Shown: positions 10,027-18,593, numbered from the stretch's first letter. The stretch: 64,000 bases of DNA from Marinobacter qingdaonensis (GCF_034555935.1 NZ_JAYDCJ010000003.1:2356001-2420000), one strand, 5' to 3'. Numbers and translations: made by a program. The notes: generated by a model not told the origin, from the letters alone.

Positions 10027-10053
10027 AATCGATTCCGGAAAGTAGCCGGACAT

Positions 10054-10095
10054 AAAAAAAGCCAGTTCCTACGGTGCCCGTAAGTAACTGACTTT
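10054..10095 (-). terminator. Intrinsic terminator of the tRNA-Val gene
   Basis: On the reverse strand AAAGTCAGTT pairs with AACTGGCTTT (one G-T pair), with an inner TACGG/CCGTA stem, and a run of seven T follows at 10060-10054. It lies directly downstream of the tRNA gene. Confidence 0.85.
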
Positions 10096-10106
10096 CTTTG
10101 CAGAAG

Positions 10107-10183
<77 letters not shown>

Positions 10184-10203
10184 GTGTCCTGCAACGGGGA
10201 CGC

Positions 10204-10232
10204 AATATACTGATTCCCGGGACCTCGGTCAA
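10204..10232 (-). promoter_or_regulatory. Sigma-70 promoter of tRNA-Val with GC-rich discriminator
   Basis: On the reverse strand TTGACC (10232-10227) and TATATT (10209-10204) are separated by 17 bases. GCGTCCCC follows the -10 box. A GC-rich discriminator is the hallmark of stringently controlled stable-RNA promoters. The -35 box overlaps the stop codon of the EamA gene. Confidence 0.85.
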
Positions 10233-11188
10233 CCACTTTTCTCGGATTTCTGATTCCGCAGCCAACCTTTGATGGCTCTGCTGACCACGCCCCACCGATT
10301 GACCAGCAACGCCGCGAAAATCAGCGTGCAGCCGGCCATCTGCAGGGCCGTCATGGTCTCGCCAAACCAGCCGGCTGCGAACAGGGTGACCCATACCGGT
10401 TCAAGAATCAGGATGACCACGCCATGGCTGTGTGCCGACAGGCTCTGGGCGTAGGTCTGGAGCAGGAAGCGACCGGCGGTACCGATAACGGCACTGGCGA
10501 GGACCCAGCCGAACAGAGCGGCCGGGGGCTGGGTCAGCACCTGCTGCCAGGGCTCGAGCACCAGCGACGCCAGCAGTGTGACCAGGCTGACTGTGGTCAG
10601 TGACAGGGCGGTCAGCGGCAGCGCTGAGACCTTGTGTTTCTCGATGCGTTCGCCCCGACGGTTGATGACGGTGCGCTGATTCGCGGTGCGGGTAGTGAGC
10701 GTAAAAAACAGCGCCAGGATGAAAGCGGCGCCAACGAAAAAGGCCTGGGCCGGTTCCGGGCGAAACCCGTTCTTCAAGGAAAGCAGGGCCAGACCGGCGA
10801 CGGCAATGGGAATTGCCACCCAGGTGCTGGCCGGCTGGGGTTCCTTGAACAGGAATCGGGACAGTATTGGCACAATCACCACGCCGAGACTGGTCAGGAA
10901 CGCGCCTTCACCCATGCTGCTGGCGTGCACCAGACCCATGATCCAGAAGCACATGGCGACACCAAATACCAGCCCAACGCCGAGACACCGGCCCACCTGG
11001 TCGAGGCTCAAGCGGGATAGCGGGCGCCAGGCAGCCAGGACCAGAATCCCCCCGGCGATGAAGAACCGGGCTGCCATGAACAGCAGCGGTGGCATCAGCA
11101 GGATGGCTTCCTTGGAAAAAATCCAGCTGACGGCGGCCATCAGGGTCACCACCACGAGAAGGGCGTCGGATTTGTGGGCGTCGGACAT
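10229..11188 (-). CDS. EamA/DMT-family membrane transporter
   Basis: This 319-residue inner-membrane protein has about ten hydrophobic helices in two repeats of the EamA fold (starting near residues 10 and 170), as in drug/metabolite exporters. Repeat features include the early SKEAILLMPPLLFMAARFFIAG segment and the C-terminal GVVILILEPVWVTLFAAGWFGE block. A basic loop (about residues 170-190) separates the halves. The substrate is not predictable. The gene is transcribed towards the tRNA gene. Confidence 0.85.
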   Translation of the reverse strand: MSDAHKSDALLVVVTLMAAVSWIFSKEAILLMPPLLFMAARFFIAGGILVLAAWRPLSRLSLDQVGRCLGVGLVFGVAMCFWIMGLVHASSMGEGAFLTSLGVVIVPILSRFLFKEPQPASTWVAIPIAVAGLALLSLKNGFRPEPAQAFFVGAAFILALFFTLTTRTANQRTVINRRGERIEKHKVSALPLTALSLTTVSLVTLLASLVLEPWQQVLTQPPAALFGWVLASAVIGTAGRFLLQTYAQSLSAHSHGVVILILEPVWVTLFAAGWFGETMTALQMAGCTLIFAALLVNRWGVVSRAIKGWLRNQKSEKSG

Positions 11189-11234
11189 TGAGCAACCGCT
11201 GGCGTCTGGGTGGGAATCGAAACAGGCGGATCAA

Positions 11235-11252
11235 TGTATAGTTTGCGAACTA
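11235..11252 (-). promoter_or_regulatory. Possible promoter/operator of the EamA gene
   Basis: On the reverse strand TATACA (11240-11235) could be a -10 box about 45 bases before the EamA start. Overlapping it is the inverted repeat TAGTT-TGCG-AACTA (11239-11252). No good -35 box is seen. Such placement would suit a repressor-controlled exporter, but the evidence is weak. Confidence 0.25.
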
Positions 11253-11338
11253 AAAAAGAAAGGCGAGTATCGGGGGCGGCGCTTGTGGGCTCGTCCGTGA
11301 GCCCGGTTTTATCTTCATTAAATCAGTAGGTTGCAAGC

Positions 11339-12427
11339 TTAGTTGTTGAGGGTGGTGTAGACCAAGGTCGACATGTCGGTTTGGTCGGAACCGGGCACCT
11401 CAAGGTAACGGTCGCCGGAACCCCACCACTGCCACCAGGCCCGCTGGGTGTAACTTCGGCTGGCGAAATCCACGCGCAGGCCATTCAGGGTGGTGTTGTT
11501 GACCACCGGCACCGAGGTATTGCCGGTTTCCGATCCCAGGACCCCACTGTGGCTGGCACCCTCGTTCATCAGCACCGGGAAGTGGTTGTACCAGAGGGCG
11601 CCGGGGCCGGTCTGACCGGTCACCTTGCCGGCCATGCTGAGGCTGTTCGAGCAGGAATCGATGCCGTTCGCGGTGGTGGCTCCGCAGGCCGAGTGCACGG
11701 GCACCACGCCGTCGTCCTTGCCGGCAATGAATGGCTTGGTGATGCCACCGTAGGACGAGCCGCCCGCCACAAACCTGAGCCGGGGAACGCTGTTCGGACT
11801 GAGCGCCAGATTGCGGGCGGCATTGGTCTGCAGGTCGTTGACCACACCGAGTTTGCCGGGTTTGGGTTCAATGCCGGTGAAGGCCTGCACGGCGGCCTTC
11901 AGTGGCCAGTTATACCAACTGTCGTTGTAGGCGATGCTTAGGGCAAGGTCGGCCAGCTCGGTACCACCGCCAGCCCCGGAGTAATCAATGGTGGCCAGGA
12001 TCCGCAGTGGCGGCAGGCCCTCGGCCTGAAGCCAGCGCGCCTGGTTTTCCAACAGATAGCGAGTCACCAGATCGCCGGTGGAGTGTGACACCAGGATGCA
12101 ATAGTCGTTGCAGAGTCCCTGCTGACTGATCTGGCGCAGCTGCTGATACGCCTGCTGGGCGATGTTGCCTTCGATCCGACCATCGCTGCCCCAGTCGATC
12201 CGAGCGTCCGAGCGTGCCAGCCAGAAGGTTCGCCAGTAATCTTCGCCCGCGCGCTTGACCGCTTGCAGGTCGGCGGGTGGGTTGGCGAGATCCTCCTGTT
12301 GAAAGCCATGCACCAGTACCACGTTGTGCCCGGCGAGCTGGGCCTGGGCTGGCCCGGCCAGGAGGGCGCCGGTGATGGTCGCCGCGAGCGCGGCCTTGCC
12401 GGTTTTTCCGAGTTTGCTTGCTGTCAT
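11339..12427 (-). CDS. Secreted alpha/beta-hydrolase lipase or esterase
   Basis: A signal peptide (about residues 1-30, ending AQA) precedes an alpha/beta-hydrolase. NVVLVHGF is the oxyanion-hole strand and SHSTGD holds the nucleophile Ser116; the first Gly of the usual GxSxG is Ser here. KDDGVVPVHS carries the probable acid and NEGASHSGVLG the probable His. Cys pairs near the nucleophile (CNDYC) and in ACGATTANGIDSC suggest disulfides. This fits the secreted triacylglycerol lipase/esterase family of about 360 residues. It lies downstream of, and is probably cotranscribed with, the membrane-anchored protein at 12550-13629. GGAG lies five bases before the ATG. Confidence 0.82.
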   Translation of the reverse strand: MTASKLGKTGKAALAATITGALLAGPAQAQLAGHNVVLVHGFQQEDLANPPADLQAVKRAGEDYWRTFWLARSDARIDWGSDGRIEGNIAQQAYQQLRQISQQGLCNDYCILVSHSTGDLVTRYLLENQARWLQAEGLPPLRILATIDYSGAGGGTELADLALSIAYNDSWYNWPLKAAVQAFTGIEPKPGKLGVVNDLQTNAARNLALSPNSVPRLRFVAGGSSYGGITKPFIAGKDDGVVPVHSACGATTANGIDSCSNSLSMAGKVTGQTGPGALWYNHFPVLMNEGASHSGVLGSETGNTSVPVVNNTTLNGLRVDFASRSYTQRAWWQWWGSGDRYLEVPGSDQTDMSTLVYTTLNN

Positions 12428-12549
12428 GTTTGCTCCGTCTTCGTTGAATTATTGTTGTCGTGAGACGTTTATCCGTTCGCCCCTGATCCGGGACGTACTG
12501 CACGGAACCGCGCGGCGCCAGCCGCAGCAGGGGGCTCTGCGCCCTGCGC

Positions 12550-13629
12550 TCAGAACTTGTCGGCCAACCGTTGCAGCAAGGCTGCCCGACGTTCCGATTC
12601 CGGGTCGACCGTCGGGGTGTCCGTCAGGTCATTCAGGTCCGGGGCGGAAAAATCCAGGCCCTCTTCCGGTCCGAAGCCATAGTGAGTTCGCTGCCCGGGC
12701 CTGGCGGGCAGTTGCCGGATTTGCAGGTGCCGGAGACTCAGGGGGCCGTTCACGGGCTGATTGGCCAGCACCGTGCCATGGGCCTTCAGCTCAATGGTGC
12801 CGGCGCCCGAGTCCAGACGCTGTTCAGCCTGGAGCAGGGCAATCGGCCGGGAACCCGCGAAAAGCTGGGCCGAGAGGGCGAAAACACCGGCCTGGTCCGG
12901 CGCGAAGCGAACCGGGATCACCAGGTTGTTCTCGGCCAGGTAGGCATCGTCCAGCCCTTCGAACTCACCCAGGTAAGGCTCGATGGTGAGGGTGGAGGCA
13001 TGGCGCACCGGCCGGCCATCGACCCGGGCTTCGACGATCAGCCGGTATTCTCCGGGGGGCTCGTCGGAGCCAAGTTCGCCCTCAAAAAAGGTGCCGCTGG
13101 TGCGCTCCAATCGAGTGGAGGCGATGGCATCCCGGTTCTCGGACTGTTCCAGGGTGACGGCCAGGGTATCGGCCACCACCTGGGGCCCCTCGAGCGAGGC
13201 AGCAATGAGAATCGGCTCACCCCGGGTAAAGCGGAATTTTTCCAGGGTGACGGTGAAGTGCCCCTGATTGCCGAGTGGCAGGCGCACCGGGGTGTAACGG
13301 TTGGTTTGGTAGCCCTCGGCCTGAGCGGGGGACAGGGGCGTGGACCAGGGTGGGTATTGGGCATTATCGCGGTATTGGTCGGCAACCCGGGCGAACATGA
13401 AGCCCAGCGCGCTGTCGCCCGGCTCCATGGCCCGAGCCGGCCCTGGCGAAGCGGCCGATGGCGAGGTGAGGTTCGCAACCGGGGTTGCCGCAGGGCCGTT
13501 AAACAACGCCGCTGGCAGCGAGTCCCGCAGCCAGTGGAAGCTTGTCTGGTTGTCGGTGGCGAGCCAGTAGCCGGTAGCCAGCGAGCCCGTCAACGCGACC
13601 AACAGAAGCAGAAGGGCTTTGCCGGCCAT
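12550..13629 (-). CDS. Unrecognised membrane-anchored periplasmic protein upstream of the lipase
   Basis: I do not recognise this 359-residue protein. One N-terminal membrane helix (about residues 4-25) is followed by a Pro/Ala/Ser-rich linker. Two beta-rich regions follow that look like immunoglobulin-type sandwiches (about 120-225 and 230-330), then a charged tail ending in ALLQRLADKF. The plan of anchor, flexible linker and extended body recalls lipase-specific foldases (LimK/Lif), and it immediately precedes a secreted lipase in the same orientation. The foldase motif RxxFDY is absent, however, so a lipase helper role is inferred from position only. It could equally be a surface or cell-envelope adhesive protein. 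Confidence 0.6.
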   Translation of the reverse strand: MAGKALLLLLVALTGSLATGYWLATDNQTSFHWLRDSLPAALFNGPAATPVANLTSPSAASPGPARAMEPGDSALGFMFARVADQYRDNAQYPPWSTPLSPAQAEGYQTNRYTPVRLPLGNQGHFTVTLEKFRFTRGEPILIAASLEGPQVVADTLAVTLEQSENRDAIASTRLERTSGTFFEGELGSDEPPGEYRLIVEARVDGRPVRHASTLTIEPYLGEFEGLDDAYLAENNLVIPVRFAPDQAGVFALSAQLFAGSRPIALLQAEQRLDSGAGTIELKAHGTVLANQPVNGPLSLRHLQIRQLPARPGQRTHYGFGPEEGLDFSAPDLNDLTDTPTVDPESERRAALLQRLADKF

Positions 13630-13757
13630 CCGTCAGTTCCTTGTTGTTGTTATGATCAACAAACATACAGAGAGCGAATGGATGACGGCAAAGAAATGGG
13701 CCGGTTATGTAACAGAATGTGTCCGGATTGTGCGGTGGCTCACAAAATACCGGAGGT

Positions 13758-14375
13758 TCAGAACCAGCCGGAATCCTGATTGGCCTCGAAGCCAAAGCGC
13801 AGTCGAACCTCGTCGCCGACCAGTGCCGGCTCCAGCCCATAGGTCATACCCCAGTCGCTGCGCCGCAAGCTGGTCTCGGCACTGATGCCCAGGGTGAAAT
13901 CCTCATGGCCGATCGGATATTCCGCTGACTTGTTGAGGGTCACATCCAGGGTCACCGGGTTGGTTTGACCCAGCATGGTCAGATCACCGGTGACCTTGCC
14001 GGTGTTCTCGCCGCTGGGCTCGAAGTCGGTCAGGTCGAACCGGATTTCCGGGTATTTCTTGCTGTGGAGAAAGTCGTCGCTGCGCAGGTGTTCGTCCCGC
14101 TTCTTGTGGTTGGTGAAGATGCTGTCGCTCTGAAACACCAGCGTGCCGGATTGCAGTTCGCCGGTGGCGTCGTCATAGACGAACTGCCCCTCCACCTCGC
14201 GGAACATGCCAATCACCGGGGCGTAGCCAATGTGCATGATTTCAAACGACATGGAAAAGTGTTCGGAATCCACCTCGAAAGTCGCGGGCTCTGCGAACGC
14301 CGCGCCGGACAGGCAGAGGGCCGAGGCGACCAGGGCGGAACGGGCGGAGTGTTCAATCATTGTGCCGGGGTTCAT
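13758..14375 (-). CDS. YceI-family periplasmic lipid-binding protein
   Basis: This is a secreted lipocalin-like protein of 205 residues. The signal peptide ends FAEP (about residue 28), and the YceI domain starts at FEVDSEHFSMSFEIMHIGYAPVIGMFREVEGQF. The segments HLRSDDFLHSKKYPEIRF and GDLTMLGQTNPVTLDVTLN are diagnostic. Family members bind polyisoprenoids or amphiphilic lipids in the periplasm. The ATG at 14375 has AGGAGG eight bases upstream. It overlaps the 3' end of the CDP-alcohol phosphatidyltransferase gene by 23 bases, so the two are probably coupled. Confidence 0.88.
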   Translation of the reverse strand: MNPGTMIEHSARSALVASALCLSGAAFAEPATFEVDSEHFSMSFEIMHIGYAPVIGMFREVEGQFVYDDATGELQSGTLVFQSDSIFTNHKKRDEHLRSDDFLHSKKYPEIRFDLTDFEPSGENTGKVTGDLTMLGQTNPVTLDVTLNKSAEYPIGHEDFTLGISAETSLRRSDWGMTYGLEPALVGDEVRLRFGFEANQDSGWF

Positions 14376-15111
14376 GGGAAGACCTCCTGTGGTAGAGCCA
14401 GCAAATGTCCAGAGCGAAGGACCACACCAGCAGGACCAGGGCCGTGGCCAGGGTGATGCTGGCAAAAGCAGGGGATACCGGGGGCAGCAGCGCCACCATC
14501 AGGGTGACAAGCTGCCAGACGCAGACCGTCTTGCGCCGGAAACTGTCGGGCAGGGGCGCTGTCAGCCAGGGTAAGAACAGGCCAGCAGTAACAAAAGCAT
14601 AGCGCATCAACCCCAGGGCGAGTACCCAGGCTCCGGCCCGATCCAGGGCCATCACCGCAAGACAAAGGCCCAACATGAGCGCTGCGTCCAGCTCCATGTC
14701 GAAGCGGGCGCCAAAGCTGCTCTGGCAGCCCAGGGCCCGGGCCAGGGCGCCATCGACGCCGTCCAACACCAGAGCCAACAGGGCAATGGCTGCATAAATC
14801 CACAACTGACCGACGGCCGGTTCAGCCCCGGAGCCGGGAAGAAAGGGGGCAGAAGACACCAACAGGATCACCAGCGCAGCCCGGGCCAGTGTCGTCCGGT
14901 TGGCGGGCCCAAAATCCTGGTCGGCGGGCCAGTGGCGCAGCACGCACCAGGCCAGCAGGGCAAAGAGAGTCGCGGCAATCACCAGGAAACCGGCGGGCAA
15001 ACGCCAGGTCAGGGCCGCCGCCAGACATACCGTGGTGGTCAGAACCAGGGCCCAGGCCAGATCCAGGCGAAGCGACAGCGCCGGCGCTGTCACCCGTTCG
15101 GGCGAATCCAT
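14353..15111 (-). CDS. CDP-alcohol phosphatidyltransferase family membrane protein
   Basis: This integral membrane enzyme has the CDP-alcohol phosphotransferase motif: DGVDGALARALG, then FGARFDMELD (D-x2-D-G-x2-A-R-x8-G-x3-D-x3-D), at about residues 120-145. Enzymes of this family move a phospho-alcohol between a CDP-activated lipid or alcohol and an acceptor. Six to seven hydrophobic segments are visible. The ATG at 15111 has GGAG seven bases upstream and is preferred over in-frame starts near 15168, which lack one. It is divergent from the MDR gene and overlaps yceI. The actual substrates are unknown; context suggests lipid linkage of a product of the neighbouring cluster. Confidence 0.82.
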   Translation of the reverse strand: MDSPERVTAPALSLRLDLAWALVLTTTVCLAAALTWRLPAGFLVIAATLFALLAWCVLRHWPADQDFGPANRTTLARAALVILLVSSAPFLPGSGAEPAVGQLWIYAAIALLALVLDGVDGALARALGCQSSFGARFDMELDAALMLGLCLAVMALDRAGAWVLALGLMRYAFVTAGLFLPWLTAPLPDSFRRKTVCVWQLVTLMVALLPPVSPAFASITLATALVLLVWSFALDICWLYHRRSSHEPRHND

Positions 15112-15252
15112 AGCTGCACTCCAGCGTATAGGTGTTGATGGGAGGCCTTGGGTGAAGGCCTCCATCACTGACTATAGTTGTCAGAACTTACCGGTGCCTA
15201 CGACCCAACCGGGCATTCGGACCGACCAGAACACAATGACAGGGAGCGGCTT

Positions 15253-16254
15253 TTGCAGTCTCAAGACACCCAGGACATCACCACCAGTCTGGCCTGGTGG
15301 GTCACCGGTCCAGGCCAGGGCGCGCTGCAGCCGGCGCCCATCGATGCGGCCGAGGGCCTATTGCCAACCTCCGCCGTGACCGTGGAAACCCGGTTCTCCG
15401 GCATCAGCCGAGGCACCGAAAGCCTGGTGTTCCATGGCCGGGTGCCGGCCAGTGAGCATGGACGCATGCGGGCGCCGTTTCAGCAGGGGGAGTTTCCCTA
15501 TCCGGTCAAATACGGTTACGCCAATGTCGGGCAAGTGACGGATGGGCCGGCGGACCTGCTCGGACGAACGGTGTTCTGCCTGTTTCCTCACCAACAACGG
15601 TACCGGGTACCGCAACAGGCGGTGTACCCGATCCCCGACGGGGTACCGGCCGAGCGCGCGGTTTTGGCCGCAAACATGGAAACGGCGGTGAACGGACTCT
15701 GGGACGCCTCCCCGGGCGTGGGGGACCGGGTACTGGTGGTGGGGCTCGGCGTCGTCGGCTTGCTGGTCGGCTGGCTGGCGGCCCAGATTCCCGGCACGCG
15801 TGTCACCGTACTCGACACCAACCCGGCCCGCCGAACCCAGGCCCAGGCACTGGGGCTGGACTTCACCGAGGGACCCGGCCGGGACGACTACGACCTGGTG
15901 TTTCACACCAGCGGCCAGCCCGCCGGCCTGACCACGGCCCTGGCCAGTGCCGGGCCCGAGGCCCGGATTGTCGAGATGAGCTGGTACGGCAATGCCGCGG
16001 TGGCGGCGCCACTGGGCGAGGGCTTCCACGCCCGACGGCTGACCCTCAGGTCCAGTCAGGTGGGGCAGATTCCCACTGACCGTCGGCCGCGCTGGGACTA
16101 TCGTCGGCGCATGGCGCTGGCTCTGGAATTGCTCCAGGATGATCGGCTCGACCAGTTGATCACCGGAGAAAGCCGGTTTGCCGAGTTGGCACAGGTGATG
16201 CCGACACTCCTGGCCGGCACAGCGGATGTTTTGTGTCACCGAATCGTGTACTGA
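15253..16254 (+). CDS. Zinc-less medium-chain dehydrogenase/reductase, BchC-like
   Basis: This MDR-fold oxidoreductase starts with a GroES-like domain (SGISRGTESLVFHGRVP, FPYPVKYGYANVGQV). A Rossmann domain follows with VLVVGLGVVGLLVGWLAA at about residues 158-175 and the acidic strand end VTVLDTN. Catalytic and structural zinc cysteines of classical alcohol dehydrogenases are missing; only two Cys occur. The RGTE segment recalls BchC-type dehydrogenases. The frame has no ATG near the N-terminus; I choose TTG at 15253 because GGGAG lies six bases upstream. It is followed at 31 bases by the pterin-synthase-like gene and probably oxidises or reduces an intermediate of that cluster. Confidence 0.75.
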   Translation: MQSQDTQDITTSLAWWVTGPGQGALQPAPIDAAEGLLPTSAVTVETRFSGISRGTESLVFHGRVPASEHGRMRAPFQQGEFPYPVKYGYANVGQVTDGPADLLGRTVFCLFPHQQRYRVPQQAVYPIPDGVPAERAVLAANMETAVNGLWDASPGVGDRVLVVGLGVVGLLVGWLAAQIPGTRVTVLDTNPARRTQAQALGLDFTEGPGRDDYDLVFHTSGQPAGLTTALASAGPEARIVEMSWYGNAAVAAPLGEGFHARRLTLRSSQVGQIPTDRRPRWDYRRRMALALELLQDDRLDQLITGESRFAELAQVMPTLLAGTADVLCHRIVY

Positions 16255-16285
16255 TTTTTCTCTTTGGCTGTATGGAGACACCCGT

Positions 16286-16684
16286 ATGTTCAGTTTGACC
16301 GTCCGCGACCACATGATGATCGCCCACAGTTTCCGGGGCGAGGTGTTTGGCCCGGCGCAACAGGTCCACGGCGCCACCTACCTGGTGGATGTGACCTTTG
16401 AGCGCCCCGAGTTGGACGCCGATAACCTGGTGGTCGATATCGGCCTGGCGTCGTCGGTGCTCAAGGAAGTACTGGGTGAGTTCAACATGCAGAATCTGGA
16501 CGCGCTCGACTCGGTTCAAGGCCAGAACACCACCACCGAATTCATGGCCAAAGTGGTGTTCGACCGGATGGCGGTGGCCATCGGCGCCGGTCGCCTGGGC
16601 ACCTCGGCAAAAGGGATCGGTAGTCTGAAAGTCACCCTGTCGGAGTCGCACATTGCCTGGGCCAGTTTTCATGGTGAGCTCTGA
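16286..16684 (+). CDS. Degenerate 6-pyruvoyl-tetrahydropterin synthase / QueD (COG0720) family protein
   Basis: This 132-residue T-fold protein aligns with QueD/PTPS enzymes over its whole length. AHSF holds His14 and VHGATY holds His28. VVDIG corresponds to the family V-x-D-F strand, NTTTEFMA to the PTSE helix and SESHIAW to the ETxxxxA pterin-anchoring strand (Glu120). It departs at key places: the catalytic Cys four residues before HGH is Ala24, the second His of HGH is Ala30, and the Asp-His of LDH is not conserved. It probably binds a pterin or pyrimidine but does not do standard QueD or PTPS chemistry. GGAG lies eight bases before the ATG. Its stop is overlapped by the next gene. Confidence 0.8.
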   Translation: MFSLTVRDHMMIAHSFRGEVFGPAQQVHGATYLVDVTFERPELDADNLVVDIGLASSVLKEVLGEFNMQNLDALDSVQGQNTTTEFMAKVVFDRMAVAIGAGRLGTSAKGIGSLKVTLSESHIAWASFHGEL

Positions 16685-18593
16685 CCCGACCCTGCGCGTT
16701 ATTGTTCCGGGCGACCCGGAGCAGAACACCGGAGGTTACCGGTACGTTCGAAAACTGGTCGAGGCGCTCGAACAGCTCGGGACCTGCACCGAGACCCTGG
16801 GCCTCGACGGGCGGTTTCCCCGCCCCGATGCGCTGGCTCGGCGGGAGATGGATGTGGCCCTCAGCCGCTGCCCCGACGGCGCGGTGGCGATACTCGACGG
16901 CCTGGCCATGGGCGCCATGCCCGACATCCTGGAACAGCACGCCCATCGGCTGAGACTGCTGGCTCTGGTCCATCATCCCCTGGCCGATGAAACCGGCCTG
17001 CACGAGTCGGACCGACACTGGTTTTTTCAGCAGGAGCGCCGGGCCCTGGCGGTGGTGTCCCAGGTGGTGACCACCAGCGCTTTTACCGCCAGACGTCTAG
17101 CGGCGTTCGGCGTGCCGGCTGAGCGCATCCACACGGCGTTGCCGGGCGTGGCAGTGCACCTTGCTGGCGCGGCCGTACAGGAACGCCCCAGGGCCGCTCC
17201 TCCCGAACTCCTGTGCGTCGGCCACCCCTCGCCACGCAAAGCCCAGCATCAGCTTATTGAGGCGCTGCAGGCGCTTCAGGCGCTGCCCTGGCACTGCACC
17301 CTGGTGGGGTCCCTGGATCGGGATCGCGGCTACAGTCAGCAGATGGTGGCGCAGATCCAGCAGGCGGGGCTCAACGGGCGGGTGACGCTGACCGGCGAGG
17401 TCGGGGACGGTCAGCTGGCCGATCTCTACCGGCGCTCCGATCTGTTCGTGTTTCCCTCCCTGTATGAGGGCTATGGCATGGTGATCGATGAGGCCCGCAG
17501 CGCCGGTCTGCCGGTGATCAGCTCCGATGGCGGGGCCCTGGCCGATACCGCCGTCGGGGTCGGTGTCCGTCAGTTCCCGGCCGGTGATGTCGGGGCGCTG
17601 ACCGACGCCCTGCGGGCTTGGCTTGCCGACCCCGCCGAGCTTGCCGCCCAGACCGACTTGGTCCGCAGCCATCGCCCGAGGGCCGGGAGTTGGGGGCAGG
17701 CCGCCCGGGTGGTGCTAAAGGCCGCCAGACGCGCGGCAACGGGGGCGGGCACCCTGTTCAACGACGACTGGCTGGCGCTGCGGGAATCCGCCGATCATCG
17801 GGCCAGGTCGGCCACGCTGACCCGTACCCTGAACACCTGGCTGGCCCAGGATTGGACCCAGCCGGAGGCGCCCACGCCGGAGCAGACCGTGGGTGTGGTC
17901 GATCTGGGCACCGGGCGCGGTTCCAATGCACTGTTTCTGGCACCCCGACTCGAGGTGCCGCAGCACTGGTGCCTGATCGATCAGGATGCCCGCTTGCTGT
18001 CGGTCGCCCGGGGCCGCTTGCAACAATCGGGTACGGAGTGCGAGGCAATCGAGGCCAGACTGACCAGTCAGTCCCTGGCGGAGTGCATTCCCCCTCGGAC
18101 CCGGTTGGTGACCGCCTCCGCCCTCATTGATCTGGTGTCCCAAGATTGGTTGGAGGCGCTCGCCACCGCGGTCGCCGACAGGGGCGCGGCGGTTCTGATC
18201 GTGCTCAGCTACACCGGGTATTTCCGCCTGGCCCCGGCTCGGCGGGACGACGACCGACTTCGGGAGCTGGTGAACCAGCACCAGAAGGGCGACAAGGGCA
18301 CCGGGCAGGCGCTGGGGCCGCAGGCGCCGGAGGCTCTGGCGTCGCGCATGGCGTCGGCGGGCTATGCCGTGAGCGTGGCCGAGAGCACATGGCGCCTCGA
18401 TGCTCGGGATGGCGATCTGATGTCTCAGTTGATGGAGGGCTGGGTCAGCGCGGCCGGTGAAATCGCGCCCGACGAGCAGGACTGGCTTTCGGACTGGCTG
18501 AGCGACCGCAAGGCCCAGCTGGCGGCCGGGATTCTGTCGGTGGAGGTCGGGCACCGGGATGTCCTGGCGCTGCCGCCGGACCAGGGGGCATGA
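16671..18593 (+). CDS. Fusion of GT4 glycosyltransferase and class I SAM methyltransferase
   Basis: This 640-residue protein combines two enzymes. Residues 1 to about 365 form a GT-B fold of family GT4. The first sugar-nucleotide helix region is PSLYEGYGMVIDEARSAGLP, with the EX7E motif near residue 265. A methyltransferase follows, with SAM motif I VVDLGTGRGSN near residue 408 and LIDQDA as the acidic loop. The start lies 14 bases inside the pterin-synthase-like gene, and its stop overlaps the next ATG (ATGA), showing tight coupling. It likely glycosylates and methylates the product of this cluster. The acceptor, sugar and methylation site are not known. Confidence 0.82.
   Translation: MVSSDPTLRVIVPGDPEQNTGGYRYVRKLVEALEQLGTCTETLGLDGRFPRPDALARREMDVALSRCPDGAVAILDGLAMGAMPDILEQHAHRLRLLALVHHPLADETGLHESDRHWFFQQERRALAVVSQVVTTSAFTARRLAAFGVPAERIHTALPGVAVHLAGAAVQERPRAAPPELLCVGHPSPRKAQHQLIEALQALQALPWHCTLVGSLDRDRGYSQQMVAQIQQAGLNGRVTLTGEVGDGQLADLYRRSDLFVFPSLYEGYGMVIDEARSAGLPVISSDGGALADTAVGVGVRQFPAGDVGALTDALRAWLADPAELAAQTDLVRSHRPRAGSWGQAARVVLKAARRAATGAGTLFNDDWLALRESADHRARSATLTRTLNTWLAQDWTQPEAPTPEQTVGVVDLGTGRGSNALFLAPRLEVPQHWCLIDQDARLLSVARGRLQQSGTECEAIEARLTSQSLAECIPPRTRLVTASALIDLVSQDWLEALATAVADRGAAVLIVLSYTGYFRLAPARRDDDRLRELVNQHQKGDKGTGQALGPQAPEALASRMASAGYAVSVAESTWRLDARDGDLMSQLMEGWVSAAGEIAPDEQDWLSDWLSDRKAQLAAGILSVEVGHRDVLALPPDQGA

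Noticed and set aside
13678..13779. Short forward ORF with a CPDC motif overlapping the yceI 3' end
   Set aside because: About 33 codons, no good ribosome site, and partly antisense to yceI; too little support.
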